Notes: generated from the sequence alone by a model not told the origin. A stretch of DNA of 64,000 nt from Knoellia subterranea KCTC 19937 (GCF_000768685.1 NZ_AVPK01000003.1:248001-312000), one strand, 5' to 3'; positions 20,401 to 28,304 are shown, counted from the stretch's first letter. Translations and numbers: made by a program.

Positions 20401-21338
20401 CCCTCGTGGCCGGCTATGAGCTCGGCTCCGGGTGGCTGCGCGTCGAGAACGTGCGCATCGGCAAGCACGCCTTCGTCGGCAATTCCGGCATGGCCGCTCC
20501 CGGCCGCAAGGTCCCCAAGAAGGGCCTCGTCGCCGTGCTCTCCGCGGCACCCCGGCGCAAGAAGGCCAAGGCCGGCACGTCCTGGCTGGGATCACCCCCG
20601 CGCCCACTGCGCCGCGAGGGCACCGAGACCGACTCCGGTCGCACCTACGCCCCGGCGACGAAGCTCCGGGTGGCCCGGGCCTTCGTCGAGGCGCTGCGCG
20701 CCATCCCCGTGTGGCTGCACATCGCCCTCGTGGTGCTCGTCGTCGCCGCGATCGAGTGGCTGTTGGCGCAGGGCCTCTTCTGGGCCGTCCTGGCCAGCGG
20801 ACTCGTCCTCCTCGCTGCCGGTGCCGTGGCTGCCGGGCTCGCAACTGCGGCCAAGTGGCTGCTCATCGGCAAACTGCGCCCCGGCAACCACCCACTCTGG
20901 TCCTCCTTCGTCTGGCGCAACGAGCTTGCCGACACGTTCGTCGAGGTCATCGCCGCACCGTGGTTCGCCCGCGCCGCCACGGGCACGCTCGTCCTCAACG
21001 AGTGGCTCCGGTCCATGGGGGCCAAGATCGGCGACGGGGTCTGGCTCGAGACCTATTGGCTGCCCGAGGCCGACCTCGTCCGCCTCGACGACGGAGCCTC
21101 GATCAACGCGGGCACGGTCGTCCAGACCCACCTTTTCCACGATCGCGTCCTTTCGATGGACACGGTCACGGTGAAGCGCGGCGGCACCCTCGGCCCCAAC
21201 TCGGTCATCCTGCCGGCGGCGCAGATCGGCCGGCACGCAACGGTCGGACCGGTTTCTCTCGTCATGCGCGGCGAGTCGGTCCCGGATCGGACGCGCTGGA
21301 TCGGCAACCCTGTCGGACCATGGGTGGACGACGAATGA
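17463..21338 (+). CDS. Pls/PosA-family non-ribosomal peptide synthetase-like protein
   Basis: A 1291-residue protein. Residues about 10-500 are an adenylation domain with all core motifs: IIFTSGSTGTPKGVAV, NTYGPTEATVVACG, YRSGDMV, GRIDDQVKVGGRRIELGEID and the catalytic lysine in TSGKIDRDAL. A carrier domain follows (FFDVGGGSLSAAQ, phosphopantetheine serine near residue 538). The remaining part has about six membrane helices in pairs and three left-handed beta-helix blocks with acyltransferase-like repeats. This is the layout of epsilon-poly-L-lysine synthetase-type proteins without condensation domain. GTG 17463 overlaps nuoA. The product is unknown; a homopoly(amino acid) or cell-envelope peptide is plausible. 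Confidence 0.85.
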   Translation: MTDPLLRGGEAPDPRTLVDILRATIEAHPDAPAIDNGTSVLTYGEFADAAEEVSDALRAAGVERGDRVGIRIPSGTLDLYVAIAGILYTGAAYVPVDFDDPDERARVVFGEADVAAVITTDLVVRAVGEHPAYESSDDAPPREDPTTEDDAWIIFTSGSTGTPKGVAVTNRNAAAFVDAESRMFLQDRSLGPGDRVMAGLSVAFDASCEEMWLAWRYGACLVPAPRSLVRSGVELGPWLTANGITVVSTVPTLVALWPTEALAAVRLLILGGEACPPEIGARLANENREVWNTYGPTEATVVACGAQLDGTPPVRIGLPLAGWDLAVVDEAGNPVPEGESGQLIIGGVGLARYLDEAKDKAAYAAMPTLGWDRAYRSGDMVRRDSAGLVFLGRIDDQVKVGGRRIELGEIDSALLSLPGVSGAAAAVRRSEAGNTLLVGYVTVEDGFDTKASAESLRQSMPAALVPRLAVVDTLPTRTSGKIDRDALPWPLPSATSAPGAGAGADASDTAGWVSGLWASILGGPPGDPDEDFFDVGGGSLSAAQLVSRLRERFPEVTVADIYENSSLATLSAALDEMETPTGRLNRDVPPVPGKTQAAQILATVALRSIAGLRWLTWIGLGNAVARNLFDLTWLPTVHWWWLALGWLLLIFPIGRMALSALGARILLRGLTPGEYPRGGAVHLRIWLAERLVDELGATNLSGAPFIKVYARWLGARIAKDVDLHTVPPVTGMLDLGPGASIEPEVDLRGHWIDGAKLLVGPVRVRAGARVGARSTLLPGADIGKRAEVAPGSAVFGAVPDEESWSGAPAEPSGAARGPWHDAVAPNRPVWQIAYAVSAVLVALLPVAATLIGATVVLSPLSATTSIGDALRTALLWIPVAVTAGFVALALLVLVLVRLLSIGLHAGAHPVHGRQAWQAWTTLRILDDARTWLFPLYSSSLTPAWLRGLGADLGPDVEASTVLLIPKFARVGEGAFLADDTLVAGYELGSGWLRVENVRIGKHAFVGNSGMAAPGRKVPKKGLVAVLSAAPRRKKAKAGTSWLGSPPRPLRREGTETDSGRTYAPATKLRVARAFVEALRAIPVWLHIALVVLVVAAIEWLLAQGLFWAVLASGLVLLAAGAVAAGLATAAKWLLIGKLRPGNHPLWSSFVWRNELADTFVEVIAAPWFARAATGTLVLNEWLRSMGAKIGDGVWLETYWLPEADLVRLDDGASINAGTVVQTHLFHDRVLSMDTVTVKRGGTLGPNSVILPAAQIGRHATVGPVSLVMRGESVPDRTRWIGNPVGPWVDDE

Positions 21339-22660
21339 CGGGCGACGCGACCAGCGCGGAGGCCGATCCCTACGTTCCGAAGCACGGCGACCCGGCATAC
21401 GGGGTCGATCGCTACGACCTGGACCTGACCTACAAGGCGGCCGGCAACCACCTCTCCGGGCGTGCACACCTCACCCTGACCACGGAGCGGGAGACCGACG
21501 CGATCGCGATCGACCTGCACGCCCTGCGGGTCACGAAGGTCGAGGTGAGCGGAGCCACGGTGAAGCGCTGGGCGCACCGAGCCTCGCGACTCACCCTCCG
21601 CTTCGACGCGTCCGTTCCCGCCGGAACCGTTCTCTCGGTGTCGATTTCGTATGCCGGCACACCCCAGACCGTCCCCGGTCCCGATGGTCGCGCCGGCTGG
21701 GAGGAACTGGCCGACGGGGTGATCGTCGCGTCGCAGCCGCACGGTGCACCGTCATGGTTCCCGTGCAATGACCGCGCCGCCGACAAGGCGACCTACCGGA
21801 TCAGCGTGACGACCGACGCGGCATACACGGTCGTCGCGAACGGCACGCTCACGAGCCGGCGCAAGGTCGGTCGTGGGACCGAGTGGACGTATGCGATGGA
21901 CGAGCCGATGGCGCCGTATCTCGCGACGGTGCAGATCGGACGCTACGAGACGACTGAGCTCAGTGCCAGCCCGGTGCCCGTTCGTGTGATGCACCCGGCA
22001 CGACTGAAAAGCGCTGTGGCAGAAGCCTTTTCGGACCAGGTGCGGATGATCGAGGTGTTCGCGGACCTGTTCGGGCCCTATCCGTTCACGCAGTATGCCG
22101 TCGTCGTCACCGATGACGACCTCGAGATCCCGCTCGAGTCGCAGGCGATGTCGACGTTCGGGTCGAACCACTGCTCCCGCTCCTGGGAGGCGCAGCGACT
22201 CATCGCCCACGAGCTGTCGCACCAGTGGTTCGGCAACTCGGTGACGGCGGCGCAATGGCGCGACATCTGGCTGCACGAGGGTTTCGCCTGTTACGCCGAG
22301 TGGCTGTGGTCCGAGGCTGCGGGGATCTCGACGGTGGACGAGCAGGCGGCGATCCACCACGCCCGCCTCGCCGCCGAGCCGGAGGACCTCGTCGTGGGTG
22401 CGCCGGGCCCGAAAGACATGTTCGACGACAGGGTCTACAAGCGCGGTGCGCTGACCCTGCACGCCCTGCGGTGCGACGTGGGGGATGATGCGTTCTTCGC
22501 GATCCTGCGCGACTGGGTGGCTCGACACCGGGGTGGTGTCGTGACGACTGCTCAGTTCGAGGCGTTGTGCGACCGGACGGCCGGGCGACGGCTCGGCGAA
22601 CTGTTCGAGGCCTGGCTCCGCAACGAAGCGCTCCCGCCGCTGCCCACCCGGCGTGCCTGA
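21335..22660 (+). CDS. M1-family zinc metallopeptidase (short form)
   Basis: A 441-residue gluzincin aminopeptidase of the short type. The zinc motif HELSHQWFGNSV starts near residue 292, with the third ligand glutamate in WLHEGFACYAEW; the GxMEN-like substrate loop appears as PLESQAMSTFGSN. It lacks the long C-terminal armadillo domain of PepN (36213). It overlaps the Pls/PosA gene by 4 bases, so the two are co-translated; that pairing suggests peptide trimming linked to the synthetase product, which is inference. No signal peptide is visible. Confidence 0.88.
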   Translation: MTGDATSAEADPYVPKHGDPAYGVDRYDLDLTYKAAGNHLSGRAHLTLTTERETDAIAIDLHALRVTKVEVSGATVKRWAHRASRLTLRFDASVPAGTVLSVSISYAGTPQTVPGPDGRAGWEELADGVIVASQPHGAPSWFPCNDRAADKATYRISVTTDAAYTVVANGTLTSRRKVGRGTEWTYAMDEPMAPYLATVQIGRYETTELSASPVPVRVMHPARLKSAVAEAFSDQVRMIEVFADLFGPYPFTQYAVVVTDDDLEIPLESQAMSTFGSNHCSRSWEAQRLIAHELSHQWFGNSVTAAQWRDIWLHEGFACYAEWLWSEAAGISTVDEQAAIHHARLAAEPEDLVVGAPGPKDMFDDRVYKRGALTLHALRCDVGDDAFFAILRDWVARHRGGVVTTAQFEALCDRTAGRRLGELFEAWLRNEALPPLPTRRA

Positions 22661-22733
22661 CTCGCTCACCCGTCCCCAACTCGCCAATTCCTCCCCTCCG
22701 GGACATGACGGACCCGTATGCCGGCCGCTCACC

Positions 22734-22739
22734 TAGAGT
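22734..22739 (+). promoter_or_regulatory. TAGAGT -10-like element before nuoB
   Basis: TAGAGT ends 6 nt before the GTG of nuoB with no Shine-Dalgarno between, again the geometry of a leaderless transcript. A GTATGCCG copy (22716) lies just upstream in the same short gap. Confidence 0.45.
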
Positions 22740-22745
22740 GGGGCC

Positions 22746-23357
22746 GTGACCGCCGACCAGCCCGTGATGCTGCCGATGCCGCGCGTCGGGCCCGTCGCAG
22801 AGCACGCGCCCAAGCCGATCCGGGTCGTCCTCAACTGGGGCCGTCGCTACTCGCTGTGGGTCTTCAACTTCGGCCTTGCCTGCTGCGCGATCGAGTTCAT
22901 CGCCGCGTCGATGGGCCGCCACGACTTCATCCGCCTCGGGGTCATCCCGTTCGCGCCCGGGCCGCGCCAGGCCGACCTCATGGTCGTGTCCGGCACGGTG
23001 ACCGACAAGATGGCGCCGGCGATCCGTCGCCTCTACGACCAGATGCCCGAGCCGAAGTACGTCATCTCGTTCGGGGCCTGCTCGAACTCCGGTGGGCCGT
23101 ACTGGGATTCGTACTCCGTGACCAAAGGTGTCGATCAGCTCATCCCCGTCGACGTCTATGTCCCCGGGTGCCCTCCGCGACCCGAGGCGTTGCTCCACGG
23201 CATCATCCGGTTGCAGGAGCAGATCGCCGGCGAGAAGCTGACGGGTCGCGCCATCGCCGAGCGCCTCGGTGCGGGTCAGGATTCGCCGCGCTACACCGCG
23301 CACCGCACCGCATCGGCAGGCGAGGTGACGCGAGGACGGGTCGAGAGGCCGAGCTGA
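22746..23357 (+). CDS. nuoB: NADH-quinone oxidoreductase subunit B (second cluster)
   Basis: A 203-residue subunit carrying iron-sulfur cluster N2. All four ligands are present: the tandem Cys pair at residues 46-47 ([10 protein letters not shown]), Cys in [13 protein letters not shown] and Cys in [13 protein letters not shown]. Normal family core, with a longer C-terminal tail rich in Arg, Ala and Thr. GTG 22746 is the family-consistent start. It is coupled (TGATG) to a small membrane protein rather than to nuoC. Confidence 0.95.
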   Translation: MTADQPVMLPMPRVGPVAEHAPKPIRVVLNWGRRYSLWVFNFGLACCAIEFIAASMGRHDFIRLGVIPFAPGPRQADLMVVSGTVTDKMAPAIRRLYDQMPEPKYVISFGACSNSGGPYWDSYSVTKGVDQLIPVDVYVPGCPPRPEALLHGIIRLQEQIAGEKLTGRAIAERLGAGQDSPRYTAHRTASAGEVTRGRVERPS

Positions 23358-23767
23358 TGCTCATCGTGCTGGGCCTGCTGGCGTTCCTCATCGAGTTCGC
23401 ATTCATGGTGGGCGTCTTCATGTTCGCGTCCGCCATCGTCGGAGGTGGCGCCGGCGGTGCGGTCGTGGGGGTCCTCGCGGTGATCCTCGTCGCCGGACTC
23501 TGGGGTCTCTTCATCGCGCCGAAGGCACGCCGTCGAATCCCCAAGGTGCCTCGAGCCCTGGCCTCCGGAGGTGCCGTCTCCGTCATCGGTGCCGGCCTGC
23601 TCGGGTTGGGACACAACCGATTTGGGCTCGTGCTCATCGGATCGGGTCTCGTCCTCGTCCTGGCCCAACTGGCCCTCGACGAGAGCCAGCCGCCCGTTCG
23701 GCGCCCGCGAGCTCCCCACGAAGAGTCCCGCCGCAACATGTCCCGCGGCTCGCGCCACCGTCGCTGA
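23357..23767 (+). CDS. small membrane protein, DUF2568/YrdB-like
   Basis: A 136-residue protein with about four hydrophobic segments. The stretch LAFLIEFAFMVGVFMFASAI followed by LWGLFIAPKARRRIPK resembles the DUF2568 (YrdB) family, where W-G-x-F-x-APKA is the hallmark. The ATG sits on the nuoB stop codon (TGATG). The tail is basic and hydrophilic (RRPRAPHEESRRN). Function is unknown; there is no evidence that it is a complex I subunit despite its location. Confidence 0.65.
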   Translation: MLIVLGLLAFLIEFAFMVGVFMFASAIVGGGAGGAVVGVLAVILVAGLWGLFIAPKARRRIPKVPRALASGGAVSVIGAGLLGLGHNRFGLVLIGSGLVLVLAQLALDESQPPVRRPRAPHEESRRNMSRGSRHRR

Positions 23768-23865
23768 CCCAGGGCCCTTCACTCAACGGCGCACGACCGC
23801 ACGGGTGAGCCGACCCACGGGGGCGGGCGGACGGCATACCGGTTGGTAAGAACTTGGCAAAATCC

Positions 23866-23881
23866 TGTGACGCGAGTCACT
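23866..23881. promoter_or_regulatory. CRP/GlxR-type site overlapping the promoter of the SGNH hydrolase gene
   Basis: TGTGACGCGAGTCACT fits TGTGA-N6-TCACW, the CRP-family consensus, inside a perfect GTGAC-N4-GTCAC dyad. A -10-like TAGGTT lies at 23902-23907, which puts the site centre near -41 from the predicted start of transcription, the class II activator position. Binding is inferred from sequence only. Confidence 0.5.
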
Positions 23882-23944
23882 GCGGAAGGTGCCCCCGGCC
23901 CTAGGTTGCGATCACCCCACCCCTGCCAACCACGGGAGATGTCA

Positions 23945-24988
23945 ATGTCGACAGTTCGTGTGATGGGCCTGATCGCAGCGGGAGCCGCTGCGACGAGCCT
24001 TGCGTTGAGTGCAGTTCCAGCACAGGCAGCAAGCTCCTACGTCGCCCTGGGCGACTCCTACTCGTCCGGGACCGGGACGAGGGACTACATCAATGACGGC
24101 ACACAGTGCCTGCGCTCCACCAAGGCGTACCCGTCGCTCATCGCCGCGGCGAAGGGCTACTCGCTGAACTTCCGAGCCTGCTCGGGCGCGACGATCCCCG
24201 ACGTCACCAACACCCAGCTGAGCGCGCTGTCGGCGTCGACGACCCACGTCAGCATCTCCATCGGCGGCAACGATGCGGGCTTCGCCGATGTCCTCACCGA
24301 GTGCGCGATGCCCGGTTGGGCGAGCAACTGCAACGGCGCCATCAACACCGCGCAGAGCTACATCACCAACACCCTGCCCGGGCGGCTGTCGACGCTCTAC
24401 ACGTCCATCCGCAGCAAGGCCCCGAACGCGCGCGTCGTGGTCGTCGGCTACCCGCGGATCTTCATGGGGGAGGACTGCAACGCCTTCACGTGGTTCTCGC
24501 CCAGCGAGCAGTCGCGGCTCAACCAGACCGCTGACCTCATCAACAGCAAGACGTCAGCAGCGGCTGCTGCCAAGGGTTTCAGCTTCGCCAACCCGACGTC
24601 CCGCTTCGTCGGGCACGCCGTGTGCGACTCCCCGGAGTGGCTCAACGGACTGTCCAACCCGATCGTCGAGAGCTACCACCCCAACGTCGCCGGGCACCGT
24701 GACGGCTACACGCCGACGGTGAGCACGCCGCTCACCGGCTCGACGGTCAAGGTCAACGGCAAGGTGGCGCGTGCGGCCGACGCGTCGGCAGAGCGCCTTG
24801 CCGCGCGACAGCGGACGTATGCCGGCCAGGACGCCTCGATCACGCCGAAGCAGTTCCGCGTCCCGGACCTCACAACCGCGGCGGTGAAGGCTGCGGCTGC
24901 GCGAGCGGGTGTCAACCTGAACTCGCGGGCGAGCATCGACGCTGCGGACCGCGTGTGGTCGCAGCGCCAGGCGGTCTCGAACAACTGA
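23945..24988 (+). CDS. secreted SGNH/GDSL hydrolase
   Basis: A 347-residue exported esterase/lipase-type enzyme. Residues 1-30 are a Sec signal (RVMGLIAAGAAATSLALSAV, cleavage near AQA-ASS). Block I is VALGDSYSSGTGT (catalytic Ser), block III is SIGGNDAGF, block V is SYHPNVAGHRDGY (catalytic His with nearby acidic residue). Four or more cysteines suggest disulfides, as in Streptomyces secreted lipases. ATG 23945 has GGGAG six bases upstream. It splits nuoB from nuoC. A paralogue lies at 38751. Confidence 0.9.
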   Translation: MSTVRVMGLIAAGAAATSLALSAVPAQAASSYVALGDSYSSGTGTRDYINDGTQCLRSTKAYPSLIAAAKGYSLNFRACSGATIPDVTNTQLSALSASTTHVSISIGGNDAGFADVLTECAMPGWASNCNGAINTAQSYITNTLPGRLSTLYTSIRSKAPNARVVVVGYPRIFMGEDCNAFTWFSPSEQSRLNQTADLINSKTSAAAAAKGFSFANPTSRFVGHAVCDSPEWLNGLSNPIVESYHPNVAGHRDGYTPTVSTPLTGSTVKVNGKVARAADASAERLAARQRTYAGQDASITPKQFRVPDLTTAAVKAAAARAGVNLNSRASIDAADRVWSQRQAVSNN

Positions 24989-25013
24989 CCCCGCTGAAAG
25001 CCCCGTTTCGCAA

Positions 25014-25070
25014 CTGATTGCCCGTTCGGCCCCCGTCGCAGCCCTCCTCACCGGCCGAACGGGCAATCAG
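25014..25070. repeat. long hairpin between SGNH hydrolase gene and nuoC
   Basis: Perfect 18-bp arms CTGATTGCCCGTTCGGCC (25014-25031) and their complement (25053-25070) enclose a 21-nt loop. No U-tract follows. The right arm ends 7 bp before the -10-like box of nuoC. Member of the hairpin family whose arms begin ACTGATTG or a close variant. Confidence 0.75.
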
Positions 25071-25077
25071 ATGCGTT

Positions 25078-25083
25078 TAGGGT
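25078..25083 (+). promoter_or_regulatory. TAGGGT -10-like element before nuoC
   Basis: TAGGGT ends 6 nt before the GTG of nuoC; no ribosome site intervenes. With the hairpin directly upstream, the element would give nuoC its own leaderless promoter separate from the SGNH gene. Confidence 0.45.
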
Positions 25084-25089
25084 GAGCGC

Positions 25090-25638
25090 GTGAGCACCGA
25101 TGAGCTGCACGACGTCGCGCCTGGCGAGTGGCACGAAGCCGTGTCTGCTGCCCAGGCCACCGGGTTCACCTTCTTCGACTGGCTGAGCGCTGTCGACCGG
25201 ACCTATGACGAGGCCAACCCCGGTTACGACGTCGTCCTGCGGGCCATCGCGCTCAACCGCCGCGACCCCGTCGTGGGCGAAGGCGTCGAGGGTCTGCACG
25301 CCATGCGCATCACGACCCGCGTCCCCGAGGGCGTTGCCCTGGCTTCCGTCACGGATGTGTATGCCGGGGCGGCCTGGCACGAGCGCGAAACTCACGAGAT
25401 GTTCGGGGTCGAGTTCGACGGGTTCGACGACGGGTCCGGGTCCGGGCTGCGACCGTTGCTCCTGCCCGAGGGGTTCGAGGGAACGCCGCTGCGAAAGTCG
25501 TTCGTGCTCGCCGCGCGAGCGTCGAAGACCTGGCCGGGCGGCAAGGAGCCGGGCGAGGGCCATGACTCCGCGAAGTCGCCGTCGCGCCGGCGCGTCCAGG
25601 CGCCCGGTGTGCCCGACCCCGAGTGGGGACCTCGCTGA
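25090..25638 (+). CDS. nuoC: NADH-quinone oxidoreductase subunit C (second cluster)
   Basis: A 182-residue hydrophilic subunit of the peripheral arm. The signature AAWHERETHEMFGVEFDG followed by LRPLLLPEGFEGTPLRKSFVL is the NuoC C-terminal core; the N-terminus FFDWLSAVD is also typical. A charged tail (SPSRRRVQAPGVPDPEWGP) follows. NuoC normally precedes nuoD or is fused to it; here the protein stops and only a 194-bp gap separates it from nuoH, so no NuoD moiety exists at this place. Confidence 0.92.
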   Translation: MSTDELHDVAPGEWHEAVSAAQATGFTFFDWLSAVDRTYDEANPGYDVVLRAIALNRRDPVVGEGVEGLHAMRITTRVPEGVALASVTDVYAGAAWHERETHEMFGVEFDGFDDGSGSGLRPLLLPEGFEGTPLRKSFVLAARASKTWPGGKEPGEGHDSAKSPSRRRVQAPGVPDPEWGPR

Positions 25639-25832
25639 CGACCACGCCTGTCGTCATCGAGCGGAGCCGCGTCAAGACGGCCCTCGTCGGTCTCGGCTGT
25701 TCGCTTTTATCGTGGCTCGGTGTCCCGAACCCGGGAATTGGGTGACTTCGGGACGGGCGCACGGGAATTGCGAGATCCCGTGCCTGAGCGGTGCCCACCG
25801 TCGATGCTCCCCGCCGTCTAGGCTGCGTGACG
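25639..25832. other. 194-bp gap at the normal position of nuoD, with small dyads
   Basis: No open frame resembling NuoD or its fragments is visible. The gap contains a dyad GTCCCGAA/TTCGGGAC (25722-25754), a second CACGGGA/TCCCGTG (25760-25782), and the direct repeat CGGGAATTG at 25732 and 25762, 30 bp apart. A -10-like TAGGCT (25819-25824) lies 8 nt before nuoH. The structures may end nuoC transcription and start nuoH transcription. Confidence 0.6.
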
Positions 25833-26789
25833 ATGAGCGTGCTCGAAGTGGTGCTGAGGTCGGTGGCCGTGCTGGCCGCCTTCCTCGTGTTTCCCCTGCT
25901 CGTCGGGCAGGCCGAGCACAAGCTCATGGCGCACATGCAGGGTCGTCTCGGACCGATGTATGCCGGTGGGTTCCATGGGTGGGCCCAGCTCGTTGCCGAT
26001 GGGGTGAAGTTCGCGCAGAAGGAGGACATCACTCCGCGTGCTGCGGACCGGTGGATCTTCCGGATCGCGCCGTTCGTCGCTCTCGTGCCCTATCTCGTGG
26101 CCATGGGGGCACTTCCGTTGCAGGCGGGTGTCGTCGGCATCGACGTCCCGGCGAGCGCGGTCCTCGTCCTCGCGGCGACGAGCGTGGGTGCGCTGGGGAC
26201 GCTCATGGCCGGGTGGGCGAGCGCCAACAAGTACGCCTTGCTCGGTGCGCTGCGGTCGGCTGCCCAACTCGTGTCCTACGAACTGCCGCTCGTTCTCGCC
26301 GTCGCCTCGGCGTGCCTGGCCGCGGGGACGCTCAGCCTGTCGGGTGTTGTCGAGGCGTGGTCGCCGTGGTGGTTGCTGTGGCAGGCGCCGGGGGCGCTGG
26401 TCTTCCTCGTCGCGGCGCTCGCCGAACTGCAGCGGCCGCCGTTCGACATGCCGATCGCCGACGCCGAACTCGTCATGGGCCCGTGGACGGAGTACACCGG
26501 GCTGCGCTTCGCGTTCTTCCTGCTCGCGGAGTATGCCGGGATCGTCGTCTTCTCGTTGCTCTTCGCCGTTCTCTATCTCGGCGGGTGGCGAGGGCCCTTC
26601 GACGACTCGCTCGGCTGGCTGTGGACGCTGCTCAAGGGCTTCCTCGTCGCCGTCCTCGTCATCTGGTTCCGCGTTGCGTGGCCGCGCATGCGTGAGGACC
26701 AGCTGCAACGGCTGGCCTGGCTTCGACTCCTGCCCCTGGCGCTGATCCAGCTGGCGCTCACCGGAATTGGCGTGGTGATGACCTCATGA
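25833..26789 (+). CDS. nuoH: NADH-quinone oxidoreductase subunit H (second cluster)
   Basis: A 318-residue membrane subunit that forms the quinone-entry chamber with NuoB and NuoD. Conserved loops are [43 protein letters not shown] and [28 protein letters not shown] (the acidic E-x-E region). ATG 25833 gives the family N-terminus [14 protein letters not shown]. The C-terminus overlaps nuoI by 4 bases. Coupling of NuoH to a NuoD partner cannot come from this cluster. Confidence 0.95.
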   Translation: MSVLEVVLRSVAVLAAFLVFPLLVGQAEHKLMAHMQGRLGPMYAGGFHGWAQLVADGVKFAQKEDITPRAADRWIFRIAPFVALVPYLVAMGALPLQAGVVGIDVPASAVLVLAATSVGALGTLMAGWASANKYALLGALRSAAQLVSYELPLVLAVASACLAAGTLSLSGVVEAWSPWWLLWQAPGALVFLVAALAELQRPPFDMPIADAELVMGPWTEYTGLRFAFFLLAEYAGIVVFSLLFAVLYLGGWRGPFDDSLGWLWTLLKGFLVAVLVIWFRVAWPRMREDQLQRLAWLRLLPLALIQLALTGIGVVMTS

Positions 26790-27358
26790 GCACTCCCCAG
26801 AACCCCAGCCAGAGCGGCAGCAAGCCGACGAGCAAGAGCCTGCTGCCCGGCATACTCAAGGGCTTGGCGACCACCGCCAAGACGGCGACGCGCAAGACGC
26901 ACACGCACGAGTACCCCGACGTCGCGCCCGACCTCCCCCCGCGCAGCCGCGGCGTCATCGCGCTCATGGAGGAGAACTGCACGAGCTGCATGCTGTGCGC
27001 GCGCGAGTGCCCCGACTGGTGCATCTACATCGACTCGCACAAGGAGACGATCCCGGCGACGACCGAGGGTGGTCGCGACCGGCAGCGCAACGTCCTCGAC
27101 AACTTCTCGATCGACTTCTCCCTGTGCATGTACTGCGGGATCTGCATCGAGGTCTGCCCGTTCGATGCGCTCTTCTGGAGCCCGCAGTTCGAGTACGCGG
27201 AGACCGACATCCGCGACCTGCTCCACGACAAGGAGCGGCTCGGCGGGTGGATGGAGTCGGTGCCGCCGCCGCCCGCGCTCGACGAGCGTTCCGCGGAGCC
27301 TGCGGAGATCGCCGCCGCGAACAAACCGGCCCGTATGCCGCGGGGTCGCCCGAAATGA
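26786..27358 (+). CDS. nuoI: NADH-quinone oxidoreductase subunit I (second cluster)
   Basis: A 190-residue protein with two [4Fe-4S] ferredoxin motifs: [12 protein letters not shown] from residue 65 and [12 protein letters not shown] near 113. These are clusters N6a and N6b, which hand electrons to NuoB. The N-terminus is a long Ser/Lys/Thr-rich leader with an amphipathic stretch ([19 protein letters not shown]) before the core. Residue 23 uses the rare Ile codon ATA inside a CGGCATAC octamer. It overlaps nuoH and nuoJ by 4 bases each. Confidence 0.95.
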   Translation: MSTPQNPSQSGSKPTSKSLLPGILKGLATTAKTATRKTHTHEYPDVAPDLPPRSRGVIALMEENCTSCMLCARECPDWCIYIDSHKETIPATTEGGRDRQRNVLDNFSIDFSLCMYCGICIEVCPFDALFWSPQFEYAETDIRDLLHDKERLGGWMESVPPPPALDERSAEPAEIAAANKPARMPRGRPK

Positions 27359-27975
27359 CGTCTCTCGACCTCGCGTTCGCGGCGTGCGGAGCGCTGGCCG
27401 TCGTGGCCGGGCTCCTCGCGGTGAGCACCCGGCAGGTGGTGCACGCCGCGCTGTGGCTCGTCGTCGCCCTGCTCGGGGTGGCCGGGTGCCTCCTCGTCCT
27501 CGGGCACGAGCTGGTGGCGCTGGTGCTCGTCCTTGTCTATGTCGGCGCGATCGTCGTGCTCGTCCTCTTTGCGCTGATGCTCACGCGCGCGCCGATCGGT
27601 CCGGATCTCGTGCACGCCGTGCCGGCGTGGCGGCGCGTGCTCGCGGGACTCGCCGGTGCCGCGACGACCGCGCTGCTGCTCGCCGCCCTGCTCCCGCTCG
27701 CCGACGGTGCCGTCCAGCGGCGCGAGATCTCCAACAAGGCCGTCGCGACCGAGCTGTTCGGGACGTGGGTGTGGCCGTTCGAGGCGCTGTCCGTGCTCCT
27801 GCTCGCGGCCCTCATCGCCGCGCTCGCCGTCTCCCGCGGTGCCGGGGCCGGTGTCGACACCTCAAGCGACCGACTTCTTGCCCGTTTGGGACACGTCGAC
27901 CCGGCCGAAGGCCGCTCCGACGTGTCCCAAACGGGCAAGAAGTCGAAAGACGGGTCGGGGGAGGAGGCTCGATGA
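27355..27975 (+). CDS. nuoJ: NADH-quinone oxidoreductase subunit J (second cluster), C-terminus extended by a palindrome
   Basis: A 206-residue five-helix membrane subunit; helix 3 contains the conserved [25 protein letters not shown]. After the last helix ([13 protein letters not shown]) the codons for residues about 173-197 are made entirely of a 75-bp inverted repeat (28-bp perfect arms), giving a charged tail [20 protein letters not shown] then QTGKKSK. The palindrome is in frame and leaves the stop and the overlap with nuoK intact. Otherwise of normal layout for the family. Confidence 0.92.
   Translation: MTSLDLAFAACGALAVVAGLLAVSTRQVVHAALWLVVALLGVAGCLLVLGHELVALVLVLVYVGAIVVLVLFALMLTRAPIGPDLVHAVPAWRRVLAGLAGAATTALLLAALLPLADGAVQRREISNKAVATELFGTWVWPFEALSVLLLAALIAALAVSRGAGAGVDTSSDRLLARLGHVDPAEGRSDVSQTGKKSKDGSGEEAR
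27871..27945. repeat. 28-bp-arm perfect inverted repeat inside nuoJ
   Basis: Arms 27871-27898 and 27918-27945 are fully complementary over 28 bp, starting CGACTTCTTGCCCGTTTGGG; the 19-nt loop holds a second stem, CGGCC-GAA-GGCCG. It belongs to the same family as the intergenic hairpins (compare CGACTTATTGCG at 58162 and ACTGATTGCCCG at 25012) but lies in coding sequence. It could fold in the mRNA just before the nuoK start and act as an attenuator or processing site. Confidence 0.85.
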
Positions 27976-28304
27976 TCCACCTCGCCGGTCCCCACATCGT
28001 CGCCGCGTTCCTCGTCGGGCTCGGCGTCATGGGCGTCACCGTGCGTCGCAACGCAGTGCTCCTGCTCATCGGCGTCGAGCTCATCCTGTCCGGCTCTCTC
28101 ATCCTCCTCGTCGCGTCCGGTGCCGCGAGTACGTCCCGGTGGGAGGCGTCGAGCATCCTGCCGCTGTTCGTCATCACGATCGCCGCGGCCGAGGTCGTCG
28201 TGGCGCTCGCGATCATCCTCACGGCCTTCCGCCACCGCGGCTCGATCGACCTCGACGAGCCCCTGCCTGCCGACGACTCGAGTGATGGGAGGGGTGCGAT
28301 GTGA
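27972..28304 (+). CDS. nuoK: NADH-quinone oxidoreductase subunit K (second cluster)
   Basis: A 110-residue, three-helix MrpC-like subunit. The motif RRNAVLLLIGVELILSGSLILLVA carries the conserved glutamate of helix 2, and LFVITIAAAEVVVALAIILTAFRHRGSIDLDE is helix 3 with its second key glutamate. ATG 27972 overlaps the nuoJ stop. The acidic hydrophilic C-terminal tail (about 16 residues) is longer than in the enterobacterial protein. Confidence 0.94.
   Translation: MIHLAGPHIVAAFLVGLGVMGVTVRRNAVLLLIGVELILSGSLILLVASGAASTSRWEASSILPLFVITIAAAEVVVALAIILTAFRHRGSIDLDEPLPADDSSDGRGAM

Noticed and set aside
25090-25832. nuoCD fusion or a nuoD remnant
   Set aside because: The NuoC frame ends in a normal hydrophilic tail and the following gap has no NuoD-like residues in any frame that I can see.
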